From positions 1 through 24,087 of IMG/VR virus record IMGVR_UViG_3300027734_002740: a DNA stretch of 24,087 nt. One strand, written 5' to 3'. The translations under genes were made by a program, and so were the position numbers. Within the stretch, counting starts at the first letter, position 1. Each line of letters begins with the position of its first letter. Shown here in pieces: positions 5,489-12,478 of the stretch. This DNA is from a virus. The notes beneath the pieces were generated by a model. That model was not told the origin of the DNA and did no database searches. It saw only the letters and a list, made by a program, of their open reading frames with translations.

Positions 5489-6064
5489 TTAATATTGAAC
5501 AGTCCTAGCGGTTCCTTCTGTCTCATTTATATTTCCACGATAAGAAGTACCTTCAATATTAAACCACAAAGGCGATGAGTATCTATCTGAACTATTTACT
5601 AACACTTCATGCAAATAATGGTTGTTGCTAGGGAATAAAATAAAACTATTAGCCTTTGGCTTAACTGTTAAATTATGCCATGGAAAATTTATCTCTCCTC
5701 CATCGTAGTTATCATTAATATAATAAATAACTGCAAAATCTCCTGCCGTGTCTACATGTTTGTTCATTGAATAATCTTTTTCAAATTTAACTAAATGAAC
5801 TTCTGATTTTTCAAAAACACGAAGTTTTACATTATATTTATCTATACATTTTTGCCAAGCAATTCGAATAGCCTTGTCTAACAGGTCAGAGATCTCCGAA
5901 GATAATCCTTTTTCAGAATTAAAAAACTTTACACCCCAAGGCTGTTTTTGCCACCCATCAACATTAACTACATAGTCAAGTAATTTTTCATGTTCCTCTT
6001 TAGACAATACATCTTCTACAGTTTGTATATTATCTACAGAGTTTTCTGATGTAATTTTTGTCAT
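5489..6064 (-). CDS. Prolyl 4-hydroxylase-like 2OG-Fe(II) oxygenase (copy 1)
   Basis: 191 residues. The double-stranded beta-helix signature is intact: His103-Val-Asp105 (HVDT) and His152 (YLHEV) as iron ligands, and Arg161 in RYSSPLWF as the 2-oxoglutarate anchor. YYINDNYDGGEINFP between them is typical of the P4Hc/2OG-FeII_Oxy_3 group, which hydroxylates prolyl or other side chains in proteins. The N-terminal VEDVLSKEEHEKLLDYV element is shared with the two upstream paralogues. Its start overlaps the stop of the next copy (ATGA). Catalytic residues are all present; substrate unknown. Confidence 0.85.
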   Translation of the reverse strand: MTKITSENSVDNIQTVEDVLSKEEHEKLLDYVVNVDGWQKQPWGVKFFNSEKGLSSEISDLLDKAIRIAWQKCIDKYNVKLRVFEKSEVHLVKFEKDYSMNKHVDTAGDFAVIYYINDNYDGGEINFPWHNLTVKPKANSFILFPSNNHYLHEVLVNSSDRYSSPLWFNIEGTSYRGNINETEGTARTVQY

Positions 6065-6669
6065 TCTTTATTGTACCATTCTGCTTTTTTAGTAAAAGTT
6101 GAACCAGCAAACTGAAACCACATTGATGAACTATATCGATTTCCACTGGAAATTTTTTTAACCTCATGTAAATAGTTTTCATTACCAGGGAAAAATACTA
6201 AACTGTTTGGTTTTGGTTTAATATTTATATTAAATTCTGGGAAACACAATTCGCCACCAGTAAAATCATCATTAAGATAATATATTGAAGCAATATGATT
6301 TGATTCGGCAGATTCGGTATCTACATGTGGCATCAAAACAAGATTTTCTTCAAATTTGAGAAGTGAAATATTCTTTTTTTCAAAATAATTAATATCTACT
6401 CCATAAGCCTTTGTAGCATTTTCGTAAACAATTGTAAATACTCTTTGTAACATATTAAAAATATCAACTGGTAACTGATCCATCGCAACAGAGTAGGCAT
6501 CCCAGGGCTCAAGAATCCACAACTTACGGTTCCTTACGTAATCAAGCAAGATTGCGTGTTCTTCTTCAGATAGTACGTTCTCCATAACCTTTATGTTTTC
6601 TGGAGAGTTTCCTATTTTTTCAACATTCTTTAAATAAATTTCATCTTTTTCAGAAAGGTTTTCAATCAT
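6061..6669 (-). CDS. Prolyl 4-hydroxylase-like 2OG-Fe(II) oxygenase (copy 2)
   Basis: 202 residues. Iron ligands His115-Val-Asp117 and His168 (NYLHEV), 2OG anchor Arg178 (NRYSSSMWF), with YYLNDDFTGGELCFP between them. The N-terminus (DEIYLKNVEKIGNSPENIKV) closely parallels that of the copy at 7066-7713 (DEIYLNNVNKLGSFAKNVYV), showing a recent duplication. It overlaps its neighbours on both sides by 4 nt (ATGA), so it is tightly co-translated with the membrane protein upstream and copy 1 downstream. Cytosolic; substrate unknown. Confidence 0.85.
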   Translation of the reverse strand: MIENLSEKDEIYLKNVEKIGNSPENIKVMENVLSEEEHAILLDYVRNRKLWILEPWDAYSVAMDQLPVDIFNMLQRVFTIVYENATKAYGVDINYFEKKNISLLKFEENLVLMPHVDTESAESNHIASIYYLNDDFTGGELCFPEFNINIKPKPNSLVFFPGNENYLHEVKKISSGNRYSSSMWFQFAGSTFTKKAEWYNKE

Positions 6670-7073
6670 GTATCTATTTTACCATACTCTTCTGGGAGAA
6701 GTTTCTTTAATTCTTCGTAGGCCCCCATAATTTTTTTCATGGAGTAGTAATTTGGTGCCATGGATCCAAGGTCTCCATACTCTTTAAAGTAGTTAATCTC
6801 AGGCTCAAGATCAGTAATAAACTTATTTAATGTCTCCTGGACTTCTTCAATATATTGATAGGCCCAGTCTCGTGAATCTGAAACAAATTTTAAAAAATCT
6901 TCGTTAGACTTATCTTTTTCTGTTTTATTTGTGTTCATGCTAAATTGCGAAAGCAACAAATTTTCTATAGTTTTAGCAATAAGTTTTGTGTTGGCTCTTT
7001 TCTGTAAAACATATAGGGATAAAAAAAACAATGTCAAGAAAAACAGAATACATATAAGGATTAACTTAACCAT
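6666..7073 (-). CDS. Membrane-anchored helical protein
   Basis: 135 residues with an N-terminal hydrophobic segment (about residues 4-23, LILICILFFLTLFFLSLYVL) and basic residues after it, followed by a hydrophilic, predicted mostly helical domain. The core SDSRDWAYQYIEEVQETLNKF resembles small uncharacterised proteins I recall from other phage genomes. It sits between two 2OG oxygenase paralogues and overlaps both, so it probably interrupted or accompanied the duplication. The soluble part would be cytoplasmic if the anchor is N-out. No function is assigned. Confidence 0.6.
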   Translation of the reverse strand: MVKLILICILFFLTLFFLSLYVLQKRANTKLIAKTIENLLLSQFSMNTNKTEKDKSNEDFLKFVSDSRDWAYQYIEEVQETLNKFITDLEPEINYFKEYGDLGSMAPNYYSMKKIMGAYEELKKLLPEEYGKIDT

Positions 7074-7713
7074 AGTTTTTTTCCGCCCACTCCCTAATAC
7101 CTGTTGGTCCTAAAAATTTAGAGCCTGAAAAAGCAAACCTCATACCAAAAGTATATCTAAAACCTTTTGAAACTTCAAGGACTCCGTGAAGATAGTTTTC
7201 GTTACCAGGAAACATAATCAAACTATTCGATTTAGGTTTAATTTTTAAATTATAATCTGGAAACACAAGTTCCCCTCCATCATATTTATCATTAATATAG
7301 TACATGCACACAATATGTTGATGTTTTTGAGAGTCTGTATCAACATGGGGATTCATTACGTCCCCAATACTCCACTTTGTTAAAAGATATTCTCCTATAA
7401 AATTATTGTCTACTTCTATATCATAATAATCTATACAGTTTAATCTTCCAGTTTGAAATATTTTTTCCAAAAGTTTCATAATATCTTTTGGAATTGAGTC
7501 TTTAGTGGTTCTTTCTGTACCCCATGGCTCTTTAATCCAAGAAACTTGATTATCATTGTTTACAAAATTAGATAATGTCTTGTGCTCCTCATCAGATAAA
7601 AAATTATCTATAACATATACGTTTTTTGCAAAACTTCCTAATTTATTAACATTATTTAAATAAATTTCATCTTTTTCTAAATCAATGTGCTTTCTAAATT
7701 TTTCTAGGTCCAT
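7066..7713 (-). CDS. Prolyl 4-hydroxylase-like 2OG-Fe(II) oxygenase (copy 3)
   Basis: 215 residues. Iron ligands His123-Val-Asp125 and His176 (NYLHGV), 2OG anchor Arg186 (FRYTFGMRF), with YYINDKYDGGELVFP between. It is the longest of the three clustered copies, with a short N-terminal extension and a C-terminal WAEKNYG tail. The ATG lies in a TAATG overlap with the 78-aa gene upstream, and the 3' end overlaps the membrane-protein gene by 8 nt. All catalytic residues are present. Confidence 0.85.
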   Translation of the reverse strand: MDLEKFRKHIDLEKDEIYLNNVNKLGSFAKNVYVIDNFLSDEEHKTLSNFVNNDNQVSWIKEPWGTERTTKDSIPKDIMKLLEKIFQTGRLNCIDYYDIEVDNNFIGEYLLTKWSIGDVMNPHVDTDSQKHQHIVCMYYINDKYDGGELVFPDYNLKIKPKSNSLIMFPGNENYLHGVLEVSKGFRYTFGMRFAFSGSKFLGPTGIREWAEKNYG

Positions 7714-7949
7714 TATTCTTTCCCACCCTCTCTAACCAACAAGACAATTGCCCCGTTATCTTCCAAAGCCTTTTTTACACGGATCATATACTCTACAGCC
7801 TGCTTTTTAAGTTCAACTGTTTCTAAAGACATAAAATCTTTTTCTTTTGCTTTCACTGTAATAAAATGATCATTATCTATTACCTGCAAAGAAAATCCCT
7901 TGGGACAACTTAATGATCTAAAGGCCATTTTCATCTTATCTGTATACAT
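7713..7949 (-). CDS. 78-aa hypothetical protein
   Basis: Small soluble alpha/beta protein (MYTDKMKMAFRSLSCPKGFS...) with FSLQVIDNDHFITVKA and AIVLLVREGGKE strands around a basic helix (LKKQAVEYMIRVKKALEDNG). GGAG precedes the ATG by 4 nt. It is sandwiched, almost without gaps, between the WhiB gene and oxygenase copy 3, so it is part of the operon. No family is recognised. Confidence 0.6.
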   Translation of the reverse strand: MYTDKMKMAFRSLSCPKGFSLQVIDNDHFITVKAKEKDFMSLETVELKKQAVEYMIRVKKALEDNGAIVLLVREGGKE

Positions 7950-7950
7950 A

Positions 7951-8232
7951 TTACTCCATTGTTAATGACTGCCATGTCATTCCCCAGTCGTTCTTTGTCT
8001 TGTGACTAGCAAACTCTTTTGATATTTCACCATTCTCTAAGTATACACCACCCCAGACTCCCCATTCTTTGCCCGAAATTCCAACAGAAAAACATTCTTT
8101 CCTGACTGGACAAGAAGAACAAAGAGCATCAATTGCTGGTCTTAACAATTCATCATCTTCATATTTTTCAAAAAACAAATTTGTGTCATAATCTAAACAA
8201 ACAGCGCTATCTTTCCACATGTATTTATTCAT
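7951..8232 (-). CDS. WhiB-family iron-sulfur transcription factor
   Basis: 93 residues with the complete WhiB signature: Cys12, Cys38, Cys41 and Cys47 (C-x25-C-xx-C-x5-C) to hold a [4Fe-4S] cluster, followed by the GVWGG turn at 58-62. WhiB proteins occur only in Actinobacteria and their phages, and bind the primary sigma factor to alter promoter choice. The region after GVWGG is short and not strongly basic, so direct DNA binding is uncertain. Phage WhiBs (for example TM4 WhiB) can repress host whiB genes. It lies early in the operon, 1-2 nt from both neighbours. Confidence 0.9.
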   Translation of the reverse strand: MNKYMWKDSAVCLDYDTNLFFEKYEDDELLRPAIDALCSSCPVRKECFSVGISGKEWGVWGGVYLENGEISKEFASHKTKNDWGMTWQSLTME

Positions 8233-8445
8233 TTAGATCACATACTTATCAGGAATTTCCCACCCTTGGCTAGAAGGAATAAAACTTTTTTTCATTTGCC
8301 ATTTTCCATTTTTATAAATGCCAAACTTTGAGTAGTAGGCTTTGTCTGAAGGAAAAGTCTCAACCACTGTCCAACCGTCCCAAGACAGTTGCCGATTCTT
8401 GATGACTATAGATTCCATAGCCTCTAAAGAATTAACTATTTTCAT
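8233..8445 (-). CDS. 70-aa hypothetical protein of actinophage type
   Basis: First gene of the operon downstream of the 8494-8522 promoter. The pattern WDGWTVVETFPSDKAYYSKFG, YKNGKWQMKK, then GWEIPDKYV recalls small actinophage proteins that share the NGKW and GWxIPxK motifs, but I know no function. It is rich in aromatic residues and probably a compact beta fold. The ribosome binding site is weak (GGAAAC 5 nt before the ATG). The next gene, WhiB, begins right after its stop. Confidence 0.62.
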   Translation of the reverse strand: MKIVNSLEAMESIVIKNRQLSWDGWTVVETFPSDKAYYSKFGIYKNGKWQMKKSFIPSSQGWEIPDKYVI

Positions 8446-8493
8446 TGTGTTTCCATTCTATTCGTGTGCTAAAGCACATTTAAAGCATACTTA

Positions 8494-8522
8494 ATTTTAA
8501 CAGATCTGACTGTATTTGTCAA
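8494..8522 (-). promoter_or_regulatory. Promoter of the WhiB/2OG-oxygenase operon
   Basis: On the minus strand TTGACA (8517-8522), 17-bp spacer containing the palindrome CAGATCTG, and TAAAAT (8494-8499). The 5' leader contains a small hairpin TGTGC-TTTA-GCACA. The palindrome in the spacer could be an operator. It drives genes 8445 to 5037. Confidence 0.75.
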
Positions 8523-8528
8523 CACTGT

Positions 8529-8879
8529 TTAAAAATTGTACACATTGGTGTTGATATTATTTAGTTTTGATATATGAACCATTTTTGACACTGGCTCTTT
8601 TGGATTAGACAAAAAAGCAAAATGATTTAGTTCTAAAATATTTTCTTCTAGCCATTGAGGAGTAACCTTAATAAACTTGATAGACTTTCCTCTTAACTTC
8701 ATTCCTTTTTCAGATAAGTTTGAAAACTCCATAGCCATCATGTTAATGTTGTTTGGACCTGCAGAATATATGTGAAAGGTTTTATCTTCTTCTAATAACT
8801 CAGAAAGAGCAACGCCCATTGATCTTATAAAGACATTATAGTTATCAAAACTACTCGTCCCTTGGACCCCTACTATCAT
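8529..8879 (-). CDS. SLOG-like (DUF2493/YspA-type) protein
   Basis: 116 residues. MIVGVQGTSSFDNYNVFIRS is the glycine-containing first strand and loop of a Rossmann-like nucleotide-binding fold. Later IYSAGPNNINMMAMEF and PQWLEENILELNHFAFLS match the order seen in cpYpsA-related SLOG proteins, which bind nucleotides or nucleotide-derived ligands. The ATG at 8879 is preceded by AAGGG at 7 nt; a TTG at 8885 is less likely. The start overlaps the preceding gene by 29 nt. Function unknown; assignment by pattern only. Confidence 0.5.
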   Translation of the reverse strand: MIVGVQGTSSFDNYNVFIRSMGVALSELLEEDKTFHIYSAGPNNINMMAMEFSNLSEKGMKLRGKSIKFIKVTPQWLEENILELNHFAFLSNPKEPVSKMVHISKLNNINTNVYNF

Positions 8880-9267
8880 CGCCAATCCCTTCTCTTAGTC
8901 TATCCATTATAAACAGCATCTTATCTAATTGTACCTTATCCATACCCATCGTGTCAACTTGCTCTGCAGACTCTTTATCAATAAGTTCGTTTACTAAAGG
9001 CGCTTTATAAAACATATTATCTTTAATCCAGTATGCGTTATTGTCAAGAATAATAACCCTTATGTTGGTTTTATCATGTTGAATCGTTGATTGTGTTTTA
9101 GGTTTTAGTCTTCTTGGTTTTTTATTTAGACTATTATACCTATATAACAGCATTGACTGGCTTATAATAGACCGATTGTTAGGGATTGCTTTATTCCTTA
9201 ACAAATAAACATAGAAAAGTATTAAGATAGTTACTGTTATTGCCATAGCCCCATAGAAATTATTCAT
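8851..9267 (-). CDS. Membrane-anchored hypothetical protein
   Basis: 138 residues with one N-terminal membrane segment (about residues 6-23, GAMAITVTILILFYVYLL), then a basic linker and a C-terminal domain containing NAYWIKDNMFYKAP and an amphipathic helix (VQLDKMLFIMDRLREGIG). AGGAG lies 5 nt before the ATG, and a TATACT -10 box lies further upstream. It probably displays a cytoplasmic domain at the membrane. No family is recognised. Confidence 0.6.
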   Translation of the reverse strand: MNNFYGAMAITVTILILFYVYLLRNKAIPNNRSIISQSMLLYRYNSLNKKPRRLKPKTQSTIQHDKTNIRVIILDNNAYWIKDNMFYKAPLVNELIDKESAEQVDTMGMDKVQLDKMLFIMDRLREGIGDDSRGPRDE

Positions 9268-9285
9268 TAGTACTCCTAGATTTAA

Positions 9286-9291
9286 AGTATA
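9286..9291 (-). promoter_or_regulatory. Possible internal extended -10 (TGATATACT)
   Basis: TATACT preceded by TGA on the minus strand, 18 nt before the ATG at 9267, overlapping the end of the preceding gene. No -35 match. It may give extra expression of the last two genes of the operon. Confidence 0.3.
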
Positions 9292-9624
9292 TCAGTTTTT
9301 ATTAGAAAGGGCTTTGACTATCTCTTCCATAACTATTCTCTCCTCTTTGGGCAAAGACTTTATATCCATAGCACTGAAAGATTTTGGTCCTAGTTTTACT
9401 AATGGATCTTTATCTGTTACATTCATATCAATAAAACCTTTTTCCCAAAGTTTTAAAGTCACTTCTGAAAAATATAAAGATAGGTCTTCGCTAAGTTTAG
9501 AGTCTAACTTTTTAAGCCTATCTGTAGGCTTATAAAGGGCTTCTCCAGTTTCCAAGTCACTACCAACAAACTTAAGAGCACCAAGATCTATAAGACTTTG
9601 TATTTTATCATCTTCAAAGGTCAT
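9292..9624 (-). CDS. 110-aa hypothetical protein
   Basis: Acidic, Leu-rich soluble protein, mostly helical by pattern. It contains IQSLIDLGALKFVGSDLETG, EALYKPTDRLKKLD, then SLYFSEVTLKLWEKGFIDMN. The helix-strand alternation resembles a small winged-helix or terminase-associated domain, but this is not strong enough for a call. It starts 11 nt inside the end of the 2OG oxygenase gene upstream. No family is recognised. Confidence 0.58.
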   Translation of the reverse strand: MTFEDDKIQSLIDLGALKFVGSDLETGEALYKPTDRLKKLDSKLSEDLSLYFSEVTLKLWEKGFIDMNVTDKDPLVKLGPKSFSAMDIKSLPKEERIVMEEIVKALSNKN

Positions 9625-10186
9625 AGGACACTTCTTTTTCTTTTATATTTGTTGCCCAAATAGGCATCGCTATTCTTAAACCAGATAAAACTTTTGTTAT
9701 TTCGTGTAATTCTTTAGAGTCAAAAATAATAAGGCTTAACTTTTTTGGTTTAATTATAAAATCTTTATCTGGAAAATTTAAATATCCTCCATCAAAATCT
9801 TCATTTAAATAAATAACACCGCTTCTAAATAAATGCTCTGAATTTTTATGGTTATCTATATGCGGATCAAGGGCACTATCTGGCCCTAACATAGTCATCC
9901 ACAGTTCTGATAAGTATATGTTTTCATCATCCTTAAAAAAAAGATTAGTTTCTAACAAAAACTTATCAGAGTATTTTTTTAATAAATGTAAAATTTCTAG
10001 ATGATTTGAAAATTTACTCTGTTCTGGTATGCGTGATTCATACCTTATTTTATTATTAACTATATGTGTTAGCGAGATAGAAAATTTTGTTTTGTCTGAA
10101 CAGTTATTTTTTATATAATTTACAAGTATGTCAGCATCTTCTAAAGTTATAAAATCTTCTATTACCTTAATTTTAAAATCTACCAT
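9614..10186 (-). CDS. Prolyl 4-hydroxylase-like 2OG-Fe(II) oxygenase
   Basis: 190 residues. Iron ligands His109-Ile-Asp111 (PHIDNH) and His161 (KELHEI), 2OG anchor Arg171 (GLRIAMPIW), with IYLNEDFDGGYLNFP between. It is more divergent from the three clustered copies: the N-terminus is different and the last strand reads PIWATN rather than WF. It is coupled by TAATG to the nuclease gene upstream. All catalytic residues are present. Confidence 0.83.
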   Translation of the reverse strand: MVDFKIKVIEDFITLEDADILVNYIKNNCSDKTKFSISLTHIVNNKIRYESRIPEQSKFSNHLEILHLLKKYSDKFLLETNLFFKDDENIYLSELWMTMLGPDSALDPHIDNHKNSEHLFRSGVIYLNEDFDGGYLNFPDKDFIIKPKKLSLIIFDSKELHEITKVLSGLRIAMPIWATNIKEKEVSYDL

Positions 10187-10593
10187 TACTTACCCGACTT
10201 TTTTCTTGCTTTAGCAAGTGCTCCAAAGTCTTTAACCTTAGTGTCTCCAAGGTATCCCCATGCATAACCATCATTGATCATCATGTCGTTAAGAGATACT
10301 GTGTTTCCATCTACATAGACCCACCCTAATATGCGCCCATACTTTTCAGATGAATCCATCTTTTCAGTCTTGATCACAACAGACTTAGCATCCTTAAAAG
10401 CCTTCTTTAGGTATTCCTTGGCTTCAAGACCAAGTGCCTTCTCAACAAGATCCTTTGTACGAGACTCAGGGGTATCAATACCAGCCAGTCTAACACGGGA
10501 TTGAAATAAAATATCAAACCCTAAATCAATAAGAACATCGATGGTATCTCCATCTACTACATTCTCTACTTTTCTTACATAGTATTCATACAT
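10186..10593 (-). CDS. Staphylococcal-nuclease-like (thermonuclease) protein
   Basis: 135 residues from the ATG at 10593. The SNase fold motifs are VVDGDTIDVLIDLG (calcium-binding Asp16), RVRLAGIDTPES with Arg35, Asp40 and Glu43, and EKYGRILGWVYVDG with Arg87; these residues fall at or near the numbering of the classical enzyme. It should cleave DNA and RNA 5' to phosphate in a Ca2+-dependent way. No signal peptide, so it is cytosolic, perhaps for host nucleic-acid breakdown. An ATG at 10608 is in frame, but the 10593 start forms a TAATG overlap and is preceded by GGGGGAG. Confidence 0.85.
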   Translation of the reverse strand: MYEYYVRKVENVVDGDTIDVLIDLGFDILFQSRVRLAGIDTPESRTKDLVEKALGLEAKEYLKKAFKDAKSVVIKTEKMDSSEKYGRILGWVYVDGNTVSLNDMMINDGYAWGYLGDTKVKDFGALAKARKKSGK

Positions 10594-10796
10594 TATTTTC
10601 TCCCCCATTTAACTTTATTCCAACCACGCTCATGGAAGTAATAAAGGATTGTCTTTGTTAGTACTTCAAACCCTGCAATTGATGCAGCAGTTATTGCTTT
10701 ATGTGTTATAAAATATGATAAAACAAAAGTATCTGCCGTGCCAATTATACGCCAAGTGATAGCCTTTAATGCTGATCTTTGTTTAGTTACGTTCAT
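10593..10796 (-). CDS. DUF2061-family membrane protein
   Basis: 67 residues from the ATG at 10796, which has AGGAG 7 nt upstream; the longer frame to 10820 lacks a ribosome binding site. SALKAITWRIIGTADTFVLS, FEVLTKTILYYFHERGW is the DUF2061 pattern: two membrane helices, a conserved Trp-Arg, and the final YFHERxW. The family is common in bacteria and phages and has no established function. A second member is at 13383-13583, next to the endolysin. Confidence 0.75.
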   Translation of the reverse strand: MNVTKQRSALKAITWRIIGTADTFVLSYFITHKAITAASIAGFEVLTKTILYYFHERGWNKVKWGRK

Positions 10797-10838
10797 TGCC
10801 CTGCTCCTAAAGCCAACCATGACAAAACTTTTTTTACT

Positions 10839-11600
10839 TTAGATACCCATCTCTTTACGTTTTTGCGTAGCGCTAATAGCATGAATGTCTGCCCCCAAAT
10901 CTACTTGTTCAATTTTATATCCTACGTCACGACCATATACAATGTTGGTAATATTAGGCAATCTTAATACCAATGCTCCATCCATAAATTCATCCTTGGC
11001 AATATATTCTTTTACCTGATCAAACTTAAGTGGATCTTTCTCGCTTGTATTGTATGTATTGCGGACACCAAGAAGTACCTGATCTGTTCTCTTTCCTGCC
11101 TCTTTATAAAGGGCATGGTGGCCTTCGTGCCAAGGCTGGTACCTACCCAGCATAAGTGTTGTGGGTGCTGACCAATCGTGTAAATTAAAATACTTAATTA
11201 TTACTGTTGCTTTTTGTTCGGCGTCTAATCTATGGTCTTCAAATGTTGCATCAAACTCAGTTGGTCGCTCAAACATTTTATTGGTGTCTTCAAATCTACC
11301 TTCAACAATAGTATCCATAAAAATAAGAATATCTGGCTTACCAAAAGCGGTACGAGTCAAACCAGTAGGACATACAAAATCTACGATTACTGGAGCAACA
11401 CCTTGCTTAGCAATTAGTCTTGCCATTTCTCCCATACGACGAGCCTGCTCAAGTCTATCTTCTGGTGCAAAGCCTAGATCTGAATTGACTGTTGCACGAA
11501 CTTCATCTGCATTAAGATGAATAGCGTTGATTCGTTCTTTGAGTGCCTTGGCCAGTTCTGTTTTTCCAGATCCTGGAAGGCCTATAATCTGTATAATCAT
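10839..11600 (-). CDS. APS kinase-like / nucleotidyltransferase fusion protein
   Basis: 253 residues, two domains. Residues about 1-140 are a P-loop kinase (GLPGSGKT at 7-14; ADEVR and LARLIAKQG-like elements) of the adenylylsulfate-kinase type. Residues about 146-253 are a compact HIGH-superfamily nucleotidyltransferase (LGRYQPWHEGHHALY with HEGH at 158-161; ISATQKRKEMGI at the C-terminus, equivalent to ISxTxxR). The combination could make PAPS from ATP and sulfate, but the second domain is as small as NMN or pantetheine-phosphate adenylyltransferases, so an NAD-salvage kinase/adenylyltransferase is also possible. The ATG has AAGGAG 7 nt upstream and overlaps the preceding stop (ATGA). Confidence 0.72.
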   Translation of the reverse strand: MIIQIIGLPGSGKTELAKALKERINAIHLNADEVRATVNSDLGFAPEDRLEQARRMGEMARLIAKQGVAPVIVDFVCPTGLTRTAFGKPDILIFMDTIVEGRFEDTNKMFERPTEFDATFEDHRLDAEQKATVIIKYFNLHDWSAPTTLMLGRYQPWHEGHHALYKEAGKRTDQVLLGVRNTYNTSEKDPLKFDQVKEYIAKDEFMDGALVLRLPNITNIVYGRDVGYKIEQVDLGADIHAISATQKRKEMGI

Positions 11601-12166
11601 TTTTCTCCTTTAATAAACTTGTTAGGTAGAATATCAAGCATCAAATGTATGCGCTCAATATCTCCGTTGTTTTCTACGCTATGAATAAGACTATTATTTA
11701 TTTCCCAACAGTCTCCAACTTTCATGTGCTTTTTTTCTTTGTTGACAAAGAAAAAAACATCTTCATTTGTTGTTATTGCAAGGTGATGACGCCTTACGGC
11801 TCCCAAGTAGTCCATATCGTCCACATGTTCTTGAACCTTTTTATGTGCAGGAAGTTTAATAAATAAACATTTTCCAATCTTGCCGTTGTGAATTGACTCA
11901 AGACTCTTGACAATAGGAGAAACAAGTTCAATCATAGACAACTGGCTATTATTTATTTTTAAATTATATCTATCTCCAACGGACCAAGTATTTGAATGAT
12001 CATAAATAAATATAGAATTGGTTTCTTTGTGTACTTGATAAATTGTTTGTCTGTCTTTATTTGCAAACCACTCATCAGAATATGTTGAAAGTAGGTTTGC
12101 TATTTTTGATACATCAAAATTGCCTTGAAATTTATAATTAAATTCCTCATTTATTTTGCTAATCAT
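11597..12166 (-). CDS. Aspartyl/asparaginyl beta-hydroxylase-like 2OG oxygenase
   Basis: 189 residues. The layout LPAHKKVQEHVDDMDYLGAV, RRHHLAITTNEDVFFFVNKE, GDCWEINNSLIHSVENNGD, ERIHLMLDI is that of PF05118. Candidate ligands are His114 and Asp116, His162, and Arg172 for 2OG. Animal members hydroxylate Asp/Asn in EGF domains, and bacterial ones act on peptides or lipids. This is a different subclass from the P4H-like copies. It begins 2-3 nt after the DUF7455 gene and overlaps the kinase fusion by 4 nt. Confidence 0.78.
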   Translation of the reverse strand: MISKINEEFNYKFQGNFDVSKIANLLSTYSDEWFANKDRQTIYQVHKETNSIFIYDHSNTWSVGDRYNLKINNSQLSMIELVSPIVKSLESIHNGKIGKCLFIKLPAHKKVQEHVDDMDYLGAVRRHHLAITTNEDVFFFVNKEKKHMKVGDCWEINNSLIHSVENNGDIERIHLMLDILPNKFIKGEK

Positions 12167-12168
12167 TT

Positions 12169-12402
12169 TTAACCCTTAACTAGTTTTTCTCGTTCATCAA
12201 GAACAGTAAGAGCAAAAGACATCATTTTCTTATATCCTTCAGCATCATCCATTATCTTGTTGTAATGGTGACCACAAAACAATAAGTCTCCAGGCAATCC
12301 AGTTACTTGAACTAAGGCTTCAGCAGCACATGAATCACATCTATCTAATGGGGATAGAATCCATTCTTTTGTTTGTACTTCTTCTTCAATCATTGTCTTC
12401 AT
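12169..12402 (-). CDS. DUF7455-type zinc protein
   Basis: 77 residues. LSPLDRCDSCAAEALVQVT followed by GDLLFCGHHYNK is the actinobacterial DUF7455 signature: Cys22, Cys25, Cys43 and His45/His46 probably bind zinc. These small proteins of unknown role are nearly confined to Actinobacteria and their phages, so the gene supports the host assignment. The ribosome binding site AGGCGG is 6 nt before the ATG, and a consensus promoter lies upstream. It is the first gene of the operon down to 8529. Confidence 0.75.
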   Translation of the reverse strand: MKTMIEEEVQTKEWILSPLDRCDSCAAEALVQVTGLPGDLLFCGHHYNKIMDDAEGYKKMMSFALTVLDEREKLVKG

Positions 12403-12442
12403 AGTATACCGCCTATTTCTTGTATTGTTTTTAACATATTTA

Positions 12443-12471
12443 ATTATATCCTAATATAGACAGAATGTCAA
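12443..12471 (-). promoter_or_regulatory. Consensus promoter of the 12402-8529 operon
   Basis: Perfect TTGACA (12466-12471) and TATAAT (12443-12448) separated by 17 bp on the minus strand. The 34-nt leader ends in AGGCGG-TATACT-ATG. This is the strongest promoter by consensus in the window. Confidence 0.85.
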
Positions 12472-12478
12472 TATTGGT

